DNA of 64,000 nucleotides from Geodermatophilus sp. TF02-6 (GTDB lineage Bacteria > Actinomycetota > Actinomycetes > Mycobacteriales > Geodermatophilaceae): the NCBI RefSeq assembly GCF_003319115.1, contig NZ_QOHF01000013.1, forward strand, positions 1-64,000, given 5' to 3'. The translations under genes and the position numbers were made by a program. Positions 1 through 7,443 of the stretch are shown piece after piece. How positions within the stretch are numbered: the first letter of the stretch is position 1; each line of letters opens with the position of its first letter. The notes beneath the pieces were generated by a model. It was not told the DNA's origin, ran no database searches, and saw only the letters and a program-made list of their open reading frames with translations.

Positions 1-547
1 CCGGCCTTCAGCACAGCGCCGCCCTCACCCGCCTGGTAACCGGAGCCCTCACGCCCTCGATCGGCGTGTCATCCCATCTGCCAGCACGTTCCCGTCACCA
101 GGCCGACAGCTTGCTGCGGAAGTCAGGACCGAGGCGTGCACCGAACAGCACCGCCATCAGGAGTTCCTCGCCTTCCTCAAGCAGGTGGCCGCCGCCTATC
201 CCCGCCGCGAGCTACACGTGGTCGTCGACAACCTGTCCACCCACAAGCACCCGACCGTGCGCGCCTGGCTCGAGCGCCATCCCCGGATGACCCTGCACTT
301 CACGCCGACCTCCGGGTCCTGGCTGAACCTGGTCGAGGCGTTCTTCTCGATCATCACCCGCCAGGCGCTGCGCCGCGGCAACTTTCCGACCGTGGCCGAC
401 CTCATCGCCGCCATCGAACGGTTCATCACCGCCTGGAACGACCGCTGCCGGCCCTTCACCTGGACCAAAGACCCCGACACGGTCATCGCCAAGGCCACCG
501 ACCCGCGGCGCCACAAGACATCAACGACGTCGGATACGGAGCACTAG
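1..547 (+). pseudogene. IS630-family transposase, 5'-truncated remnant
   Basis: This is the C-terminal part of a DDE transposase of IS630 type. The conserved part starts near base 145 (RHQEFLAFLKQVAAAYP) and continues through VVVDNLSTHKHP, which holds the second catalytic Asp, to SGSWLNLVEAFF, which holds the catalytic Glu. The N-terminal helix-turn-helix and the first Asp are missing. The same frame stays open back to base 2, but upstream of about base 140 it no longer resembles a transposase. The first in-frame start is GTG at 185. The element ends beside a small minus-strand gene that it appears to have interrupted. It should be inactive. The family call is secure; exact element ends are not. 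Confidence 0.85.
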
Positions 548-770
548 CAGCCTCAAAGTCTTCCCAGGTGGGAACCGGGCCAGTGTTGGCCAGCATGCCG
601 AAGAGGTCGCGACGCCGCTCTTGGGGTGGGGTCGCCGCGTCGGGGAGGACCCTCAGGTGCGTACCTGGCTGTAGTCCCAGGCGAGCCAGCTGGGATGCAT
701 CGACGACGCCGGAGCCGTCAGCGTTGACGACGAGGTCCAAGGCCTCGGGATGCTGCTCGGCGCTGCTCAT
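545..770 (-). pseudogene. Antitoxin-like small protein, 3' end replaced by IS630 remnant
   Basis: Reading down from ATG at 770 gives about 75 residues that look like a short actinobacterial antitoxin-type protein. An AbrB-like strand segment (LVVNADGSGVVDASQLARLGLQPGTH) is followed by a basic linker and the segment TWEDFEAAS. After EAAS the frame runs into sequence complementary to the transposase end and continues for 19 unrelated residues to a stop at 483. The break coincides with a TA dinucleotide at 545-546, the target type of IS630 elements. I infer that insertion removed the C-terminus and any downstream toxin gene. The antitoxin assignment rests on general resemblance only. Confidence 0.5.
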
Positions 771-835
771 GATCAAAGTCTACTGGTCTGGGAAGCAACA
801 CCTGGGGGTGAAGCAGAACGTACGGTGTCCGCACG

Positions 836-852
836 ATACCCCCGGGGGGTAT
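836..852. promoter_or_regulatory. CsoR-type copper operator
   Basis: ATACCCCCGGGGGGTAT is an almost perfect palindrome of the C-tract/G-tract kind bound by copper-sensing CsoR repressors. It overlaps a -10-like TATAGT at 850-855 and lies 30 bases before the start of the DUF4396 gene. No csoR gene is visible in the window, so the repressor would act in trans. Confidence 0.7.
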
Positions 853-881
853 AGTGGTACTCGTTAGGGGAGGGAGTCGCG

Positions 882-1394
882 ATGGACGCGCATCAGCACA
901 ACCAGTCGCTACACGCAGGGCACACCGGCCATGGCGGCCATGGGGGACACGCTGCCCGAGTCACCTGGGCGATGGCGGCTCAAGCGACGCTGCACTGTCT
1001 GACGGGCTGTGCGATCGGCGAAGTGTTGGGCATGGTCATCGGCACGTCGATCGGGCTGCACAACGCCGGAACCGTTGTGCTCTCGGTCGCCTTAGCCTTC
1101 GTGTTCGGCTACGCGCTGACGATGCGCGGCGTGCTCAAGGCCGGGCTGCCGTTCAGTCAGGCGCTCAAGGTGGCACTTGCGGCTGACACCGTCTCGATCC
1201 TCGTCATGGAGATCATCGACAACGCCATCATGGTCGCCGTGCCCGGGGCCATGGACGCCGGCATCTCGACGGTCCTGTTCTGGGCCTCGCTGGCCTTCTC
1301 CCTGGCGCTGGCCTTCATCCTCACCACTCCGGTCAACCGGTGGCTGATGGCCAAGGGCAAGGGCCACGCCGTCGTCCACGCCTACCACCACTGA
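882..1394 (+). CDS. DUF4396 membrane protein, probably copper-responsive
   Basis: This 170-aa protein has a His-rich N-terminus (HQHNQSLHAGHTGHGGHGGH), likely metal-binding. About four hydrophobic segments follow, including TGCAIGEVLGMVIGT, TVVLSVALAFVFGYALTM, VSILVMEIIDNAIM and VLFWASLAFSLALAFIL. It matches the DUF4396 family, which often sits with copper resistance genes. The start is ATG 882 with a purine-rich SD (AGGGGAGGG) 7 bases upstream. A CsoR-like operator covers the promoter, which supports induction by copper. No partner copper genes follow; recombinase debris begins within a few bases of the stop codon. Its biochemical role is unknown. Confidence 0.85.
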   Translation: MDAHQHNQSLHAGHTGHGGHGGHAARVTWAMAAQATLHCLTGCAIGEVLGMVIGTSIGLHNAGTVVLSVALAFVFGYALTMRGVLKAGLPFSQALKVALAADTVSILVMEIIDNAIMVAVPGAMDAGISTVLFWASLAFSLALAFILTTPVNRWLMAKGKGHAVVHAYHH

Positions 1395-1396
1395 CA

Positions 1397-1561
1397 CCCG
1401 CCGCGTCGGCGAGCCGCTCGACCTCGTCATGGGTGAGGAACCTCGGCTCCTGCCGCGTCACTCGGGGCAGGGGTACGCGCTCGGCCGGGTTGCGGGGGAT
1501 GCGCCCGTCGCGGACGGCGAGGCCCAGGGTGACCGAGTGGAGCGAGCCACCGATCCATGAC
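1397..1561 (-). pseudogene. Tyrosine integrase remnant
   Basis: About 50 residues on the minus strand (GLAVRDGRIPRNPAERVPLPRV, then FLTHDEVERLADAAG) match the junction of the core-binding and catalytic domains of actinobacterial tyrosine recombinases. The Arg-His-Arg-Tyr catalytic part is missing. The match stops 2 bases from the end of the DUF4396 gene, so a deletion or insertion boundary lies at about 1396. It is a relic of an integrated element. Confidence 0.6.
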
Positions 1562-1661
1562 GAGAACACCCTCTACGACATCGTCGACGTACTGACCGAC
1601 ATCTCCGATGCACGCGGCGTCTCGGCCGCCCAGGTCACGCTCGCCTGGACGATCGGCCGCT
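1545..1661 (+). pseudogene. Aldo/keto reductase C-terminal remnant
   Basis: The plus-strand reading EPPIHDENTLYDIVDVLTDISDARGVSAAQVTLAWTIGR corresponds to the region just before the NADP-binding end of aldo/keto reductases (usual form: LAWLL.RPGV.SVIIG). It lacks both ends: it begins at the integrase remnant and ends abruptly at about 1661, where an excisionase-like reading in another frame begins. No start codon or complete domain remains. Confidence 0.5.
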
Positions 1662-1798
1662 GGCCACCCTCCGGTACCGGCGGCACCTGGGCAACGACCC
1701 GCGCAGCTTCCGCCTCGGCCGCCGCGTCCTCTATCGCCGCGACGACCTCCCAGCCCGGATCGACGCTCAGCGCGACGGCAGTGAATCGAACCGACGGT
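1661..1798 (+). pseudogene. Excisionase/AlpA-type HTH remnant
   Basis: In frame with base 1708, the reading HLGNDPRSFRLGRRVLYRRDDLPARIDAQ resembles the second half of the winged-helix domain of actinobacterial excisionases (GPRSFRVGRHLRYRR.DV..W). The recognition-helix half and the start are gone. With the integrase fragment at 1397-1561 it indicates a decayed mobile element. Confidence 0.45.
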
Positions 1799-1964
1799 GA
1801 TCCACGGGCTGCTCCTCGGCGGCTGCGGAGCAGGAGAGGCACTCCTTACGGGTGACGCTCCTCCGGTCCGACGGCCGCTGAATTCCCAACTGACCTCGCC
1901 GGTAGCGTTGAAGTTGCAGATTAGCAGCCTCGTAATCTTCAACAGCGACGGGGGAGCCCCTGCC

Positions 1965-3746
1965 ATGTTGCCCTTCCAGCCCGAGGCAGACCTCCTGGAG
2001 GCGCGAGCGGGTCTGCGCAAGGCGGTGGACGGTGTGCTGGGACGACTGGCCGCTGGCGTACTGCCGGACGAGGCCGAGCGCGAGCGGGTGGACTTCAAGG
2101 AGGCCGGCCGTCGGGGGGCCGGAGGAGTGCTCCTGGCTGGCCAGCCGCAGAACCTGGCCGCCGCCCAGCAGCTGGCCGACAAGGTGGCCTGCTTCGCCAA
2201 CACTCCTAGCGGTGGCGCACTGATCGTGGGCGTCGACAACGCGACCGGCGACCTGCTGGGCACGGCGCTGGAGCCCGAGTGGCTCCGGCACAGCATCTAC
2301 CAGCGGGTCGACGTCGCGCCGAGCATCGAGGAGCGGCTCGTCGGCGGCGTGCGCCTGCTGGTCCTCTACGTCTCCGCCACCCGTGAACCCGTCGAGGACA
2401 CGGGGAACCGGGTCCGCTGGCGCGTCGGCCCTGCGTGCGTGCCCGTCGACCGCACCGAGTGGTGGCGCCATCGACAGGATCAGGCCGGCTACGACAGCAT
2501 GGCGACCTCCACCGGCCGCACCCTCGCCGACGTCTCACCCTCAGCGATCCTGGTGGCCAGGAGATACCTACGGGACGCCGACCCGTCCGGTGCCCAGGCG
2601 GCCGAGAGCGCGGCAGACCTGCTGCGCCGCCTGGGCGTACTCCTGCAGACCGACCGGTTGACCCAGGCCGGCGCTCTGGTCTTCTGCCCCTCCGATCACG
2701 CCCATCTCACCCTGACCGCGCTGGACGTGGAGAGCGGTGACGTCATCCTGCCGCCCGAGGACCTCTCCGGCTTGAGCCTCATCGAGCAGCTCGCCGCGGT
2801 GGAGGGGAGGCTCACCGCGCTCAACACGTCGCTCACCCTGAGGGCGTCATTCGCCGAGCAGACGGTGCGGCGGCTGCCCGCCGGCGCAGTCCGCGAGGCG
2901 ATCCTCAACGGGCTGGTCCACCGGGACTGGTTGACGCCAGAACCGGTGACCGTCACCTGGGTCCAGGCCGACTCTGCGTTGCAGGTGCTCAACCCGGGGG
3001 GCTTCGCCGGAGGGGTGACCGCCCTCAACGTCCTGACCGGTCGGTATGCCCGCCACCCGGCCCTGGCCGACCTGTTCCGAGCGCTCGGCCTGGTGGAGAA
3101 GCAGGGCCTCGGGGTGGACCGGATGTACCGGGAGATGGTCACCCTCGGCCACCGGCCTCCGCTCATCGTCGAGGATGGCGGACCCCGGGTCCGCGTGCGC
3201 CTGGTCGGCGGCCACCCCGTTGTGCCGGTGATGGCCTTGGCCGGTCGCATCGAGCCGGCGATCCGCCGGCGGGACGTTCGTGTGGCGCTAGTGGTCGATG
3301 CGCTGCTGCGCGAGCCGTTCATCACCGCCGAACGGATCGCCGGTCTCCTCCAACGCACCGTGTCCGAGGCCGGTGAAGCGATCGACGCCACCGCCGAGTG
3401 CCGAGTCGACTCCCAGCCCCTGCTGTCCCGGTACAAGGACGTCTGGCTGCTGTCACCGGGAGCCGTCTCCGTCGTGGAGAACGCCGCACCTCCCCACGAG
3501 CGCAGAGCTCGAGGGATCCTTCCGTACCGACGTCCGGAGGAGCCGCTCACCGTCGTCCGCACCTGGCTGGAGGTGCACGAGCGGATCACCTCCGGGGACC
3601 AGGCCCGACTTGCCGGGATCACCCAGACCGGCGCGCTGACCCAGCTGGAGCGGCTGGTCACGGACGGCTACCTGGTGCGGGGAGAAGGGAAAGGCAGGAA
3701 CGCCCACTTCCTCGCCGGCCCCCGCCTACCGGGACAGCGCCCGTAG
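1965..3746 (+). CDS. AlbA_2/Schlafen-type ATP-binding protein
   Basis: From ATG 1965 (SD GGGGGAG at 1950-1956) the product is 593 aa. An N-terminal AlbA_2/Schlafen-like domain occupies roughly residues 30-160, with DFKEA and the glycine-rich ACFANTPSGGALIVGVDN typical of this fold. A GHKL-type ATPase segment follows near residues 305-370 (VREAILNGLVHRDW, LQVLNPGGF, then KQGLGVDRMYREM). The C-terminus has winged-helix-like segments (ERIAGLLQRT; GALTQLERLVTDGYLVRGEGKGR). Proteins with this layout are annotated as transcriptional regulators, and some relatives belong to phage defence. It is a lone gene between recombinase relics, which fits acquired cargo. The open frame extends to 1797, but that leader is not conserved in character. 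The specific role is unknown. Confidence 0.85.
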   Translation: MLPFQPEADLLEARAGLRKAVDGVLGRLAAGVLPDEAERERVDFKEAGRRGAGGVLLAGQPQNLAAAQQLADKVACFANTPSGGALIVGVDNATGDLLGTALEPEWLRHSIYQRVDVAPSIEERLVGGVRLLVLYVSATREPVEDTGNRVRWRVGPACVPVDRTEWWRHRQDQAGYDSMATSTGRTLADVSPSAILVARRYLRDADPSGAQAAESAADLLRRLGVLLQTDRLTQAGALVFCPSDHAHLTLTALDVESGDVILPPEDLSGLSLIEQLAAVEGRLTALNTSLTLRASFAEQTVRRLPAGAVREAILNGLVHRDWLTPEPVTVTWVQADSALQVLNPGGFAGGVTALNVLTGRYARHPALADLFRALGLVEKQGLGVDRMYREMVTLGHRPPLIVEDGGPRVRVRLVGGHPVVPVMALAGRIEPAIRRRDVRVALVVDALLREPFITAERIAGLLQRTVSEAGEAIDATAECRVDSQPLLSRYKDVWLLSPGAVSVVENAAPPHERRARGILPYRRPEEPLTVVRTWLEVHERITSGDQARLAGITQTGALTQLERLVTDGYLVRGEGKGRNAHFLAGPRLPGQRP

Positions 3747-3880
3747 CGCCCGCGCCGCGGCGACCGGCGGGGGCGGCGGCACACCGGCATGGGTGGAACT
3801 CCGAGAAGCGGATGGAACGGCCGGGACGGGTCGGCGCCCACACCGCGCCCACACGGCGCCCACAGAAGGGCCGTCTGCGG

Positions 3881-4070
3881 CTATCGCCAGCCGATCACAG
3901 CAAACGGCATCTGTGCTGGTAGAAGGTCAAGCCGGCGTAGAAGACGCTGGTCCAGCCGCACGTACTTGCCGAGCTCGACGTAGGCGATGCGACGCTGAGC
4001 GACCAAGCGGCGGACGAAGCGTTCTTCTGTGCCCAGGTACTCGCGGGCTCTTCTGCAGTGCCTCTGCAGT
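3881..4070 (-). pseudogene. Excisionase (HTH_17) remnant, frameshifted
   Basis: The minus-strand reading AREYLGTEERFVRRLVAQRRIAYVELGKYVRL is a clear excisionase DNA-binding domain. It is followed by a tail ending at a TAG at 3881-3883. The expected beginning (TAEE before AREYLG) sits in a neighbouring frame (GTAEEP), so a small indel splits the gene near base 4050. No start codon with SD is visible. The adjacent integrase is absent. Confidence 0.6.
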
Positions 4071-4145
4071 AGGGGACGGAGGCGAGCGGATCCCTCCTCG
4101 CCAGGGTCTGCAGATCGGTTCTTCCGCGGCGCCGTGCGGCCTGGG

Positions 4146-4472
4146 TCAGCCGGTCGCCTTGCGGAGGTCGTCGAGGTCGCGGGAGAGGTTGTCGACCAGT
4201 CGGGACAGCTGCCCTCGGTCCAGGGGAGGCCGTTCGTCGGCCAACGCGCAGCGGCGGATGTAGGTGGTCGGCTTGAGGCCGGCGGCTTCGGCTCGGGCGC
4301 GGATGGCGGCGATCTCGGCGGCGGTGAAGCGCACCGAGATGGTCACGTCCAGGCGGGCGGAGGTCCGGTCGGCGGGCAGCGGTGTCGGCTCGCCCCACTG
4401 CTCGTCGGCGTGGTGGGCCTCGTAGTACTCGGCGAGCTCGGCATCGGTGGCGTCGGTGCCTGGTTCGGTCAT
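4146..4472 (-). CDS. BrnA-like antitoxin
   Basis: This 108-aa protein is encoded by the second gene of a toxin-antitoxin pair. Its ATG overlaps the toxin stop by 4 bases (ATGA). The C-terminal half resembles a ribbon-helix-helix/CopG antitoxin: DVTISVRFTAAEIAAIRARAEAAGLKPTTYIRRCAL, with a beta strand, two helices and the usual LKPTTYIR turn. An acidic N-terminus precedes it. BrnA-type antitoxins bind the toxin through one half and their own operator through the RHH part. The inverted repeat at 4728-4757 is the likely target. A long in-frame extension to 4688 exists but covers the toxin gene and is rejected. Confidence 0.75.
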   Translation of the reverse strand: MTEPGTDATDAELAEYYEAHHADEQWGEPTPLPADRTSARLDVTISVRFTAAEIAAIRARAEAAGLKPTTYIRRCALADERPPLDRGQLSRLVDNLSRDLDDLRKATG

Positions 4473-4708
4473 GGCTCCTCCCATGCGGTGATCGGCCGGA
4501 TGCGACGGCGGCCGGCGTCGTACCGGGCCACGACGGTGGCGCGCTTCCCGCCGTGGGCGGAGTCGGTGAACAGGACGCGGTCCGGATACCGGCGGTGTCG
4601 GCGGTAGCTGGCGGCGTTGGAGATCACCTGCTCGATCTCGACCGCGGTGAGGCGTCGGCAGGCGTGGTCGAGGTTGTTCTCGTCCCACTCGATCACGTCG
4701 GAGATCAC
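4469..4708 (-). CDS. BrnT-like ribonuclease toxin
   Basis: This 79-aa protein is first in the TA operon, the usual order for brnT-brnA. It begins VIEWDENNLDHACRR and continues with a helix (TAVEIEQVISNA), a basic stretch with Arg-rich strands (SYRRHRRYPDRVLF) and the ending RATVVARYDAGRRRIRPITAW. This matches the small BrnT/RelE-fold pattern that starts EWDE-N and ends with R.I.A. The start is GTG 4708 with GGAGGT 8 bases upstream. Family resemblance is good in layout but modest in residues, so another small RelE-like family remains possible. Confidence 0.65.
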   Translation of the reverse strand: MISDVIEWDENNLDHACRRLTAVEIEQVISNAASYRRHRRYPDRVLFTDSAHGGKRATVVARYDAGRRRIRPITAWEEP

Positions 4709-4727
4709 CGATCCACCTCCGACGCCT

Positions 4728-4764
4728 CGTGTTGCATCCTAGGCCAGCTGCAACACGATGACCA
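4728..4764 (-). promoter_or_regulatory. Promoter and operator of the toxin-antitoxin pair
   Basis: A 9-base perfect inverted repeat, CGTGTTGCA at 4728-4736 and TGCAACACG at 4749-4757, has a 12-base spacer and begins 20 bases before the toxin start. On the minus strand TGGTCA (4759-4764) and TAGGAT (4736-4741) form a -35/-10 pair with a 17-base spacer. One arm of the repeat lies in that spacer and the other abuts the -10, as expected for autorepression by the antitoxin. Confidence 0.6.
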
Positions 4765-5070
4765 GGCTGGTGGCCGCTGCGACTCCGTGTCCCGGCTCGG
4801 CGAGCCGGCCGAAGGGCTAGCGGCCCGGGCGGTCGGCGTGCTGAGTCGCACAGCTGGCGCGCTGGCGCCGGGGACCCGCGGGAGGTCGGCTGTCGGCAGC
4901 CGGGTGGGTGGCGCAGCGACCGAGCACGTGCTCGGCCGCTTTCCGGCAGGCCTCGGGGTGACAGCCGGAGGAGGGCGGGTCGTGGGAAGCAGCCACCGGT
5001 GTGGTCGCAGCCGCCTGTGCGACCACGCCCGTGTGAGGAGCGGTTCGAGCCGGTGGTGTCGAGCCGGGGC
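4765..5070. other. Gene-free stretch
   Basis: About 300 bases lie between the toxin-antitoxin promoter and the stop of the DUF1707 gene. Both strands have open frames caused by GC content only, with no start plus SD and no protein-like composition. I see no repeat or RNA gene. Confidence 0.5.
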
Positions 5071-5559
5071 TCAGCGGGGACCGAAGCCGCCGGGGCCGCC
5101 GTCGAACAGCTCGTGGACGGCCATGCCCCCGAGGAGCCCCACCAGCAGCAGGGCGACGACGACGGCCGCCAGCAACGCCACCGAACGGGGTGAGCGCAGG
5201 CCGGCGGCGCGCACGTCGCCGACCGTGGTGCGGGCGCGGGCCACGGCCATCGCGGCGAGCGGGCGCCACCCCGGCGCAGTGGTGGCTCCGCCCGCCGCCA
5301 CGGCGGGCGGCAGGTCCGCGGTGAGTGGAGGGAGCTGGTGCACGTGCCGGGCCGCCCAAGCGGCTGCCATGCGCTCGCTGCCCTCCTCCGGGGTGAGCAG
5401 GCCGCGGGCGACCGCGTCCTGCAGGACCCGCACGGTCTCGGAGCGGTCGGCGTCGGAGGCGCGCAGCGAGGGCGGCTCGGAGGGGATGGGCCCCTCCTCG
5501 GGAGGGGGCACGTCCTCAGCGCGGCGGGCGTCGTCGTGCTCGGGGAGCTCCGGGGTCAT
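5071..5559 (-). CDS. DUF1707 (SHOCT-like) single-pass membrane protein
   Basis: This 162-aa protein has a DUF1707 domain near residues 35-85 (RASDADRSETVRVLQDAVARGLLTPEEGSERMAAAWAARHVHQL). A flexible linker and one C-terminal membrane helix (SVALLAAVVVALLLVGLLGGMAV) follow. The start at 5559 is chosen because AGGAGG lies exactly 6 bases before the ATG; the frame is open further upstream but has no comparable site. It is last in a minus-strand group with FMN-binding and ApbE genes, separated by about 115 bases. Its role is unknown; DUF1707 proteins are common actinobacterial membrane or regulatory-type proteins. Confidence 0.85.
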   Translation of the reverse strand: MTPELPEHDDARRAEDVPPPEEGPIPSEPPSLRASDADRSETVRVLQDAVARGLLTPEEGSERMAAAWAARHVHQLPPLTADLPPAVAAGGATTAPGWRPLAAMAVARARTTVGDVRAAGLRSPRSVALLAAVVVALLLVGLLGGMAVHELFDGGPGGFGPR

Positions 5560-5674
5560 CGTCGGCCTCCTGGTCGGCAGGGAGGGACGGCCGCCGGGGA
5601 AGCCGGCGACCACGGTCGGGATCCGGGGAAGGCGGAAGGGGCCCGTCCTCAGGTCGGTGGTGGTCGTCATCCCG

Positions 5675-6478
5675 TCACCGGGACACCGGGTGGACCGTCG
5701 TGGTCGTCCCGTCGGCCCACACGACGAGACCGCAGCGGCCGGGCCGGGTCTCCAGCCAGCGGGCCGCCTCGGGTCCGAGCGCGAAGGCGGCGGTGGCGTC
5801 GATGTCGGCCCAGGTGAGCGAGCCGGCGATGACGGTCACCGAGGCCACCGCGGCCGGCGGGCGCCCGGTGCGGGCGTCGACGACGTGCTCGCCGCGGTGC
5901 GCCCTGCCCGACGTGGCGACGGCGCCGCTGGACACGGGCACCACCGCGACCAGCCGCCGCGGGTCGGCGGGGTCCTCGATGCCGACCCGCCAGGGCTCGG
6001 CGTCCGGGTCGGCGGTGGAGCAGACCATGTCACCGCCGGCGGACAGGCAGAAGTCGGTGCCGTCCAGCGAGCGCAGCAGCGCCGCGGCCCGCTCGACCGC
6101 CCAGCCCTTGACCACGCCGGAGGGGTCCAGGACGACGTCGCCGTCCGGACCGGGCCGCCAGACGCTGAACGCGCCGGACGAGTCGCGCTCGGCCATGGCG
6201 CCGAGTGCCAGGACCTCGGCGACCTCGGGTGCGCAGTCCTCCAGGCCGCTCTCGCCGCGGGACAGCCGCGAGACGTCGGAGTCGGCGCGGTAGGTGCTGA
6301 ACACCCGGTCGGCCTCGCGCAGCACGGCCAGGGCACCGGCCCAGGCCGTCCGCGCGGCGGTGTCGTCGGCGTGCCGCCCGCGCAGCGCCAGGCTGACCGG
6401 CATCCCCATCACGTGCTCGACGTACCGCGTCGGGGCCGGACGGGGACGTCGGGTGGGCGGGGTTCGCACGGCGGTCAC
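5675..6478 (-). CDS. apbE: FAD:protein FMN transferase
   Basis: This 267-aa ApbE-family enzyme attaches FMN from FAD to a Ser/Thr in an exported FMN-binding domain, usually using Mg2+. Visible family features are HVMGMPVSLAL at the N-terminus, TYRADSDVSRL, DPSGVVKGWAVERA, LSAGGDMVC, SGAVATSGRAHRGEHVVDARTG and the metal-binding-type WADIDATAAFALG. No signal peptide or lipobox is evident, so a cytoplasmic or membrane-proximal site is likely. The GTG start overlaps the stop of the FMN-binding gene by 4 bases, so that protein is the obvious substrate. Confidence 0.92.
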   Translation of the reverse strand: MTAVRTPPTRRPRPAPTRYVEHVMGMPVSLALRGRHADDTAARTAWAGALAVLREADRVFSTYRADSDVSRLSRGESGLEDCAPEVAEVLALGAMAERDSSGAFSVWRPGPDGDVVLDPSGVVKGWAVERAAALLRSLDGTDFCLSAGGDMVCSTADPDAEPWRVGIEDPADPRRLVAVVPVSSGAVATSGRAHRGEHVVDARTGRPPAAVASVTVIAGSLTWADIDATAAFALGPEAARWLETRPGRCGLVVWADGTTTTVHPVSR

Positions 6479-6990
6479 AGTCCGGCCTGGTCGAGGGCGC
6501 TCTGCAGCGAGCTGGTGTAGCCCTCGCTGGTGTAGGTGGCGCCGCTGACCACGTCGATGTCCGCGCTCTGCGCGTCGAGGGTCTCCGAGACCAGGATCGG
6601 CAGGGCGCGGGCGTTGATCTGCCGGTCCCTGCCGTCGTCGTCCGGGTACTCGAGGACCTCGACGTCGGTGACCTGGCCGCCGGAGACGGTGATCTGCACC
6701 TGCACCGGCCCGTAGCGGGTCGAGGCGGCGGTGCCGGTGACCGTCGTCGACGTCGCGGAGGACGACGAGCCGGAGGACGACGAGCCGGAGGACGACGAGC
6801 CGGACGACGTCCCCGAGCCCGAGGACGACGGGCCCGACGTGCCGGAGGTCGACGAGCTGGCGCCGCCGGTCGGTGCGGCCACGGAGGAGTCACCGCCCTG
6901 CGCCGACACCGACGAGGTGGAGGTGTGGTAGCCGAAGAGGAGCACGAGCGCGGTCAGCGTGCTCATGAGCCAGAGGACGATGCGTCGCAC
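6475..6990 (-). CDS. Exported FMN-binding domain protein
   Basis: This 171-aa protein has an N-terminal membrane anchor or signal (RIVLWLMSTLTALVLLFGY) and then a low-complexity Ser/Gly/Thr linker of about 50 residues. The FMN-binding domain comes next (YGPVQVQITVSGGQVTDVEVLEYP) and ends with SGATYTSEGYTSSLQSALDQAGL. The Thr in SGATYTS is the usual site of covalent FMN attachment by ApbE. It probably carries electrons at the outer membrane face. The start is GTG 6990. The gene that normally precedes it, a ferredoxin reductase-type protein, is reduced to a stub ending 4 bases upstream, which leaves this carrier without its local electron donor. Confidence 0.9.
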   Translation of the reverse strand: MRRIVLWLMSTLTALVLLFGYHTSTSSVSAQGGDSSVAAPTGGASSSTSGTSGPSSSGSGTSSGSSSSGSSSSGSSSSATSTTVTGTAASTRYGPVQVQITVSGGQVTDVEVLEYPDDDGRDRQINARALPILVSETLDAQSADIDVVSGATYTSEGYTSSLQSALDQAGL

Positions 6991-6994
6991 CGGG

Positions 6995-7150
6995 TCACCA
7001 CCCGAAGCTCTCGACGTGGAAACGGTCAGCGGGGAGGCCGGCGGCCTCGGTCGTGCGGCGGACGTCCTCGGCCCACGGCTCGGGGCCGCAGGCGTAGACG
7101 GGGTGCACGGTCGTCGGCACGGGCAGCGACGGGAGCAACGTGGTGCTCAC
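6995..7150 (-). pseudogene. Ferredoxin/flavodoxin reductase C-terminal stub
   Basis: The minus-strand reading VYACGPEPWAEDVRRTTEAAGLPADRFHVESFGW, ending in TGA at 6995-6997, is the C-terminal NAD(P)-binding end of an FNR-type oxidoreductase (usual form: V.VCGP..W...V...A.AGVP..R.H.E.F.W). Nothing before about 7150 continues the protein in any frame, and no start or SD fits. It lies just upstream of FMN-binding and ApbE genes, where ferric-reductase-like oxidoreductases normally sit. This is a decayed operon head. Confidence 0.7.
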
Positions 7151-7443
7151 CGGTCACCGCCGGGGCGGGGAGCTCGGCCACGGGGACCGGCGGGGCGGGG
7201 CGTGGTCACGGTGCACCTCGGAGGGGTCGGCACGGCCGGGACGCGCGGGTCTCGACGGCGCGTCCCGGGTACGGCGGTCAGGTGGGCGGGCTCGGCACCT
7301 CGCTGTGCTCTCCCGGTGGACCCCCGCGGCGGGGGCCCGTCGCCGTCGCAGGACAACGGTCCCGCGGGAGGTGCCGCGTCGTCGTCCTCCGGGCGCAGGT
7401 CCCGCGGACTACTGCAGGTGCGGTAGGCGGCGCAGCGGGGCGG
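7151..7443. other. Gene-free stretch
   Basis: These 293 bases lie between the reductase stub and the response regulator stop. They contain GC-rich sequence with no convincing frame. They may hold scrambled remains of the lost oxidoreductase gene, but I cannot recognise any. Confidence 0.4.

Noticed and set aside
4817-5359. 180-codon minus-strand frame near the DUF1707 gene
   Set aside because: Composition is Arg/Pro/Ala/Gly shadow, it overlaps DUF1707, and no SD or domain supports it.
6731-6931. Asp/Glu/Pro repeat protein on the plus strand
   Set aside because: It is the complement of the Ser/Gly linker of the FMN-binding protein; no SD and no family.
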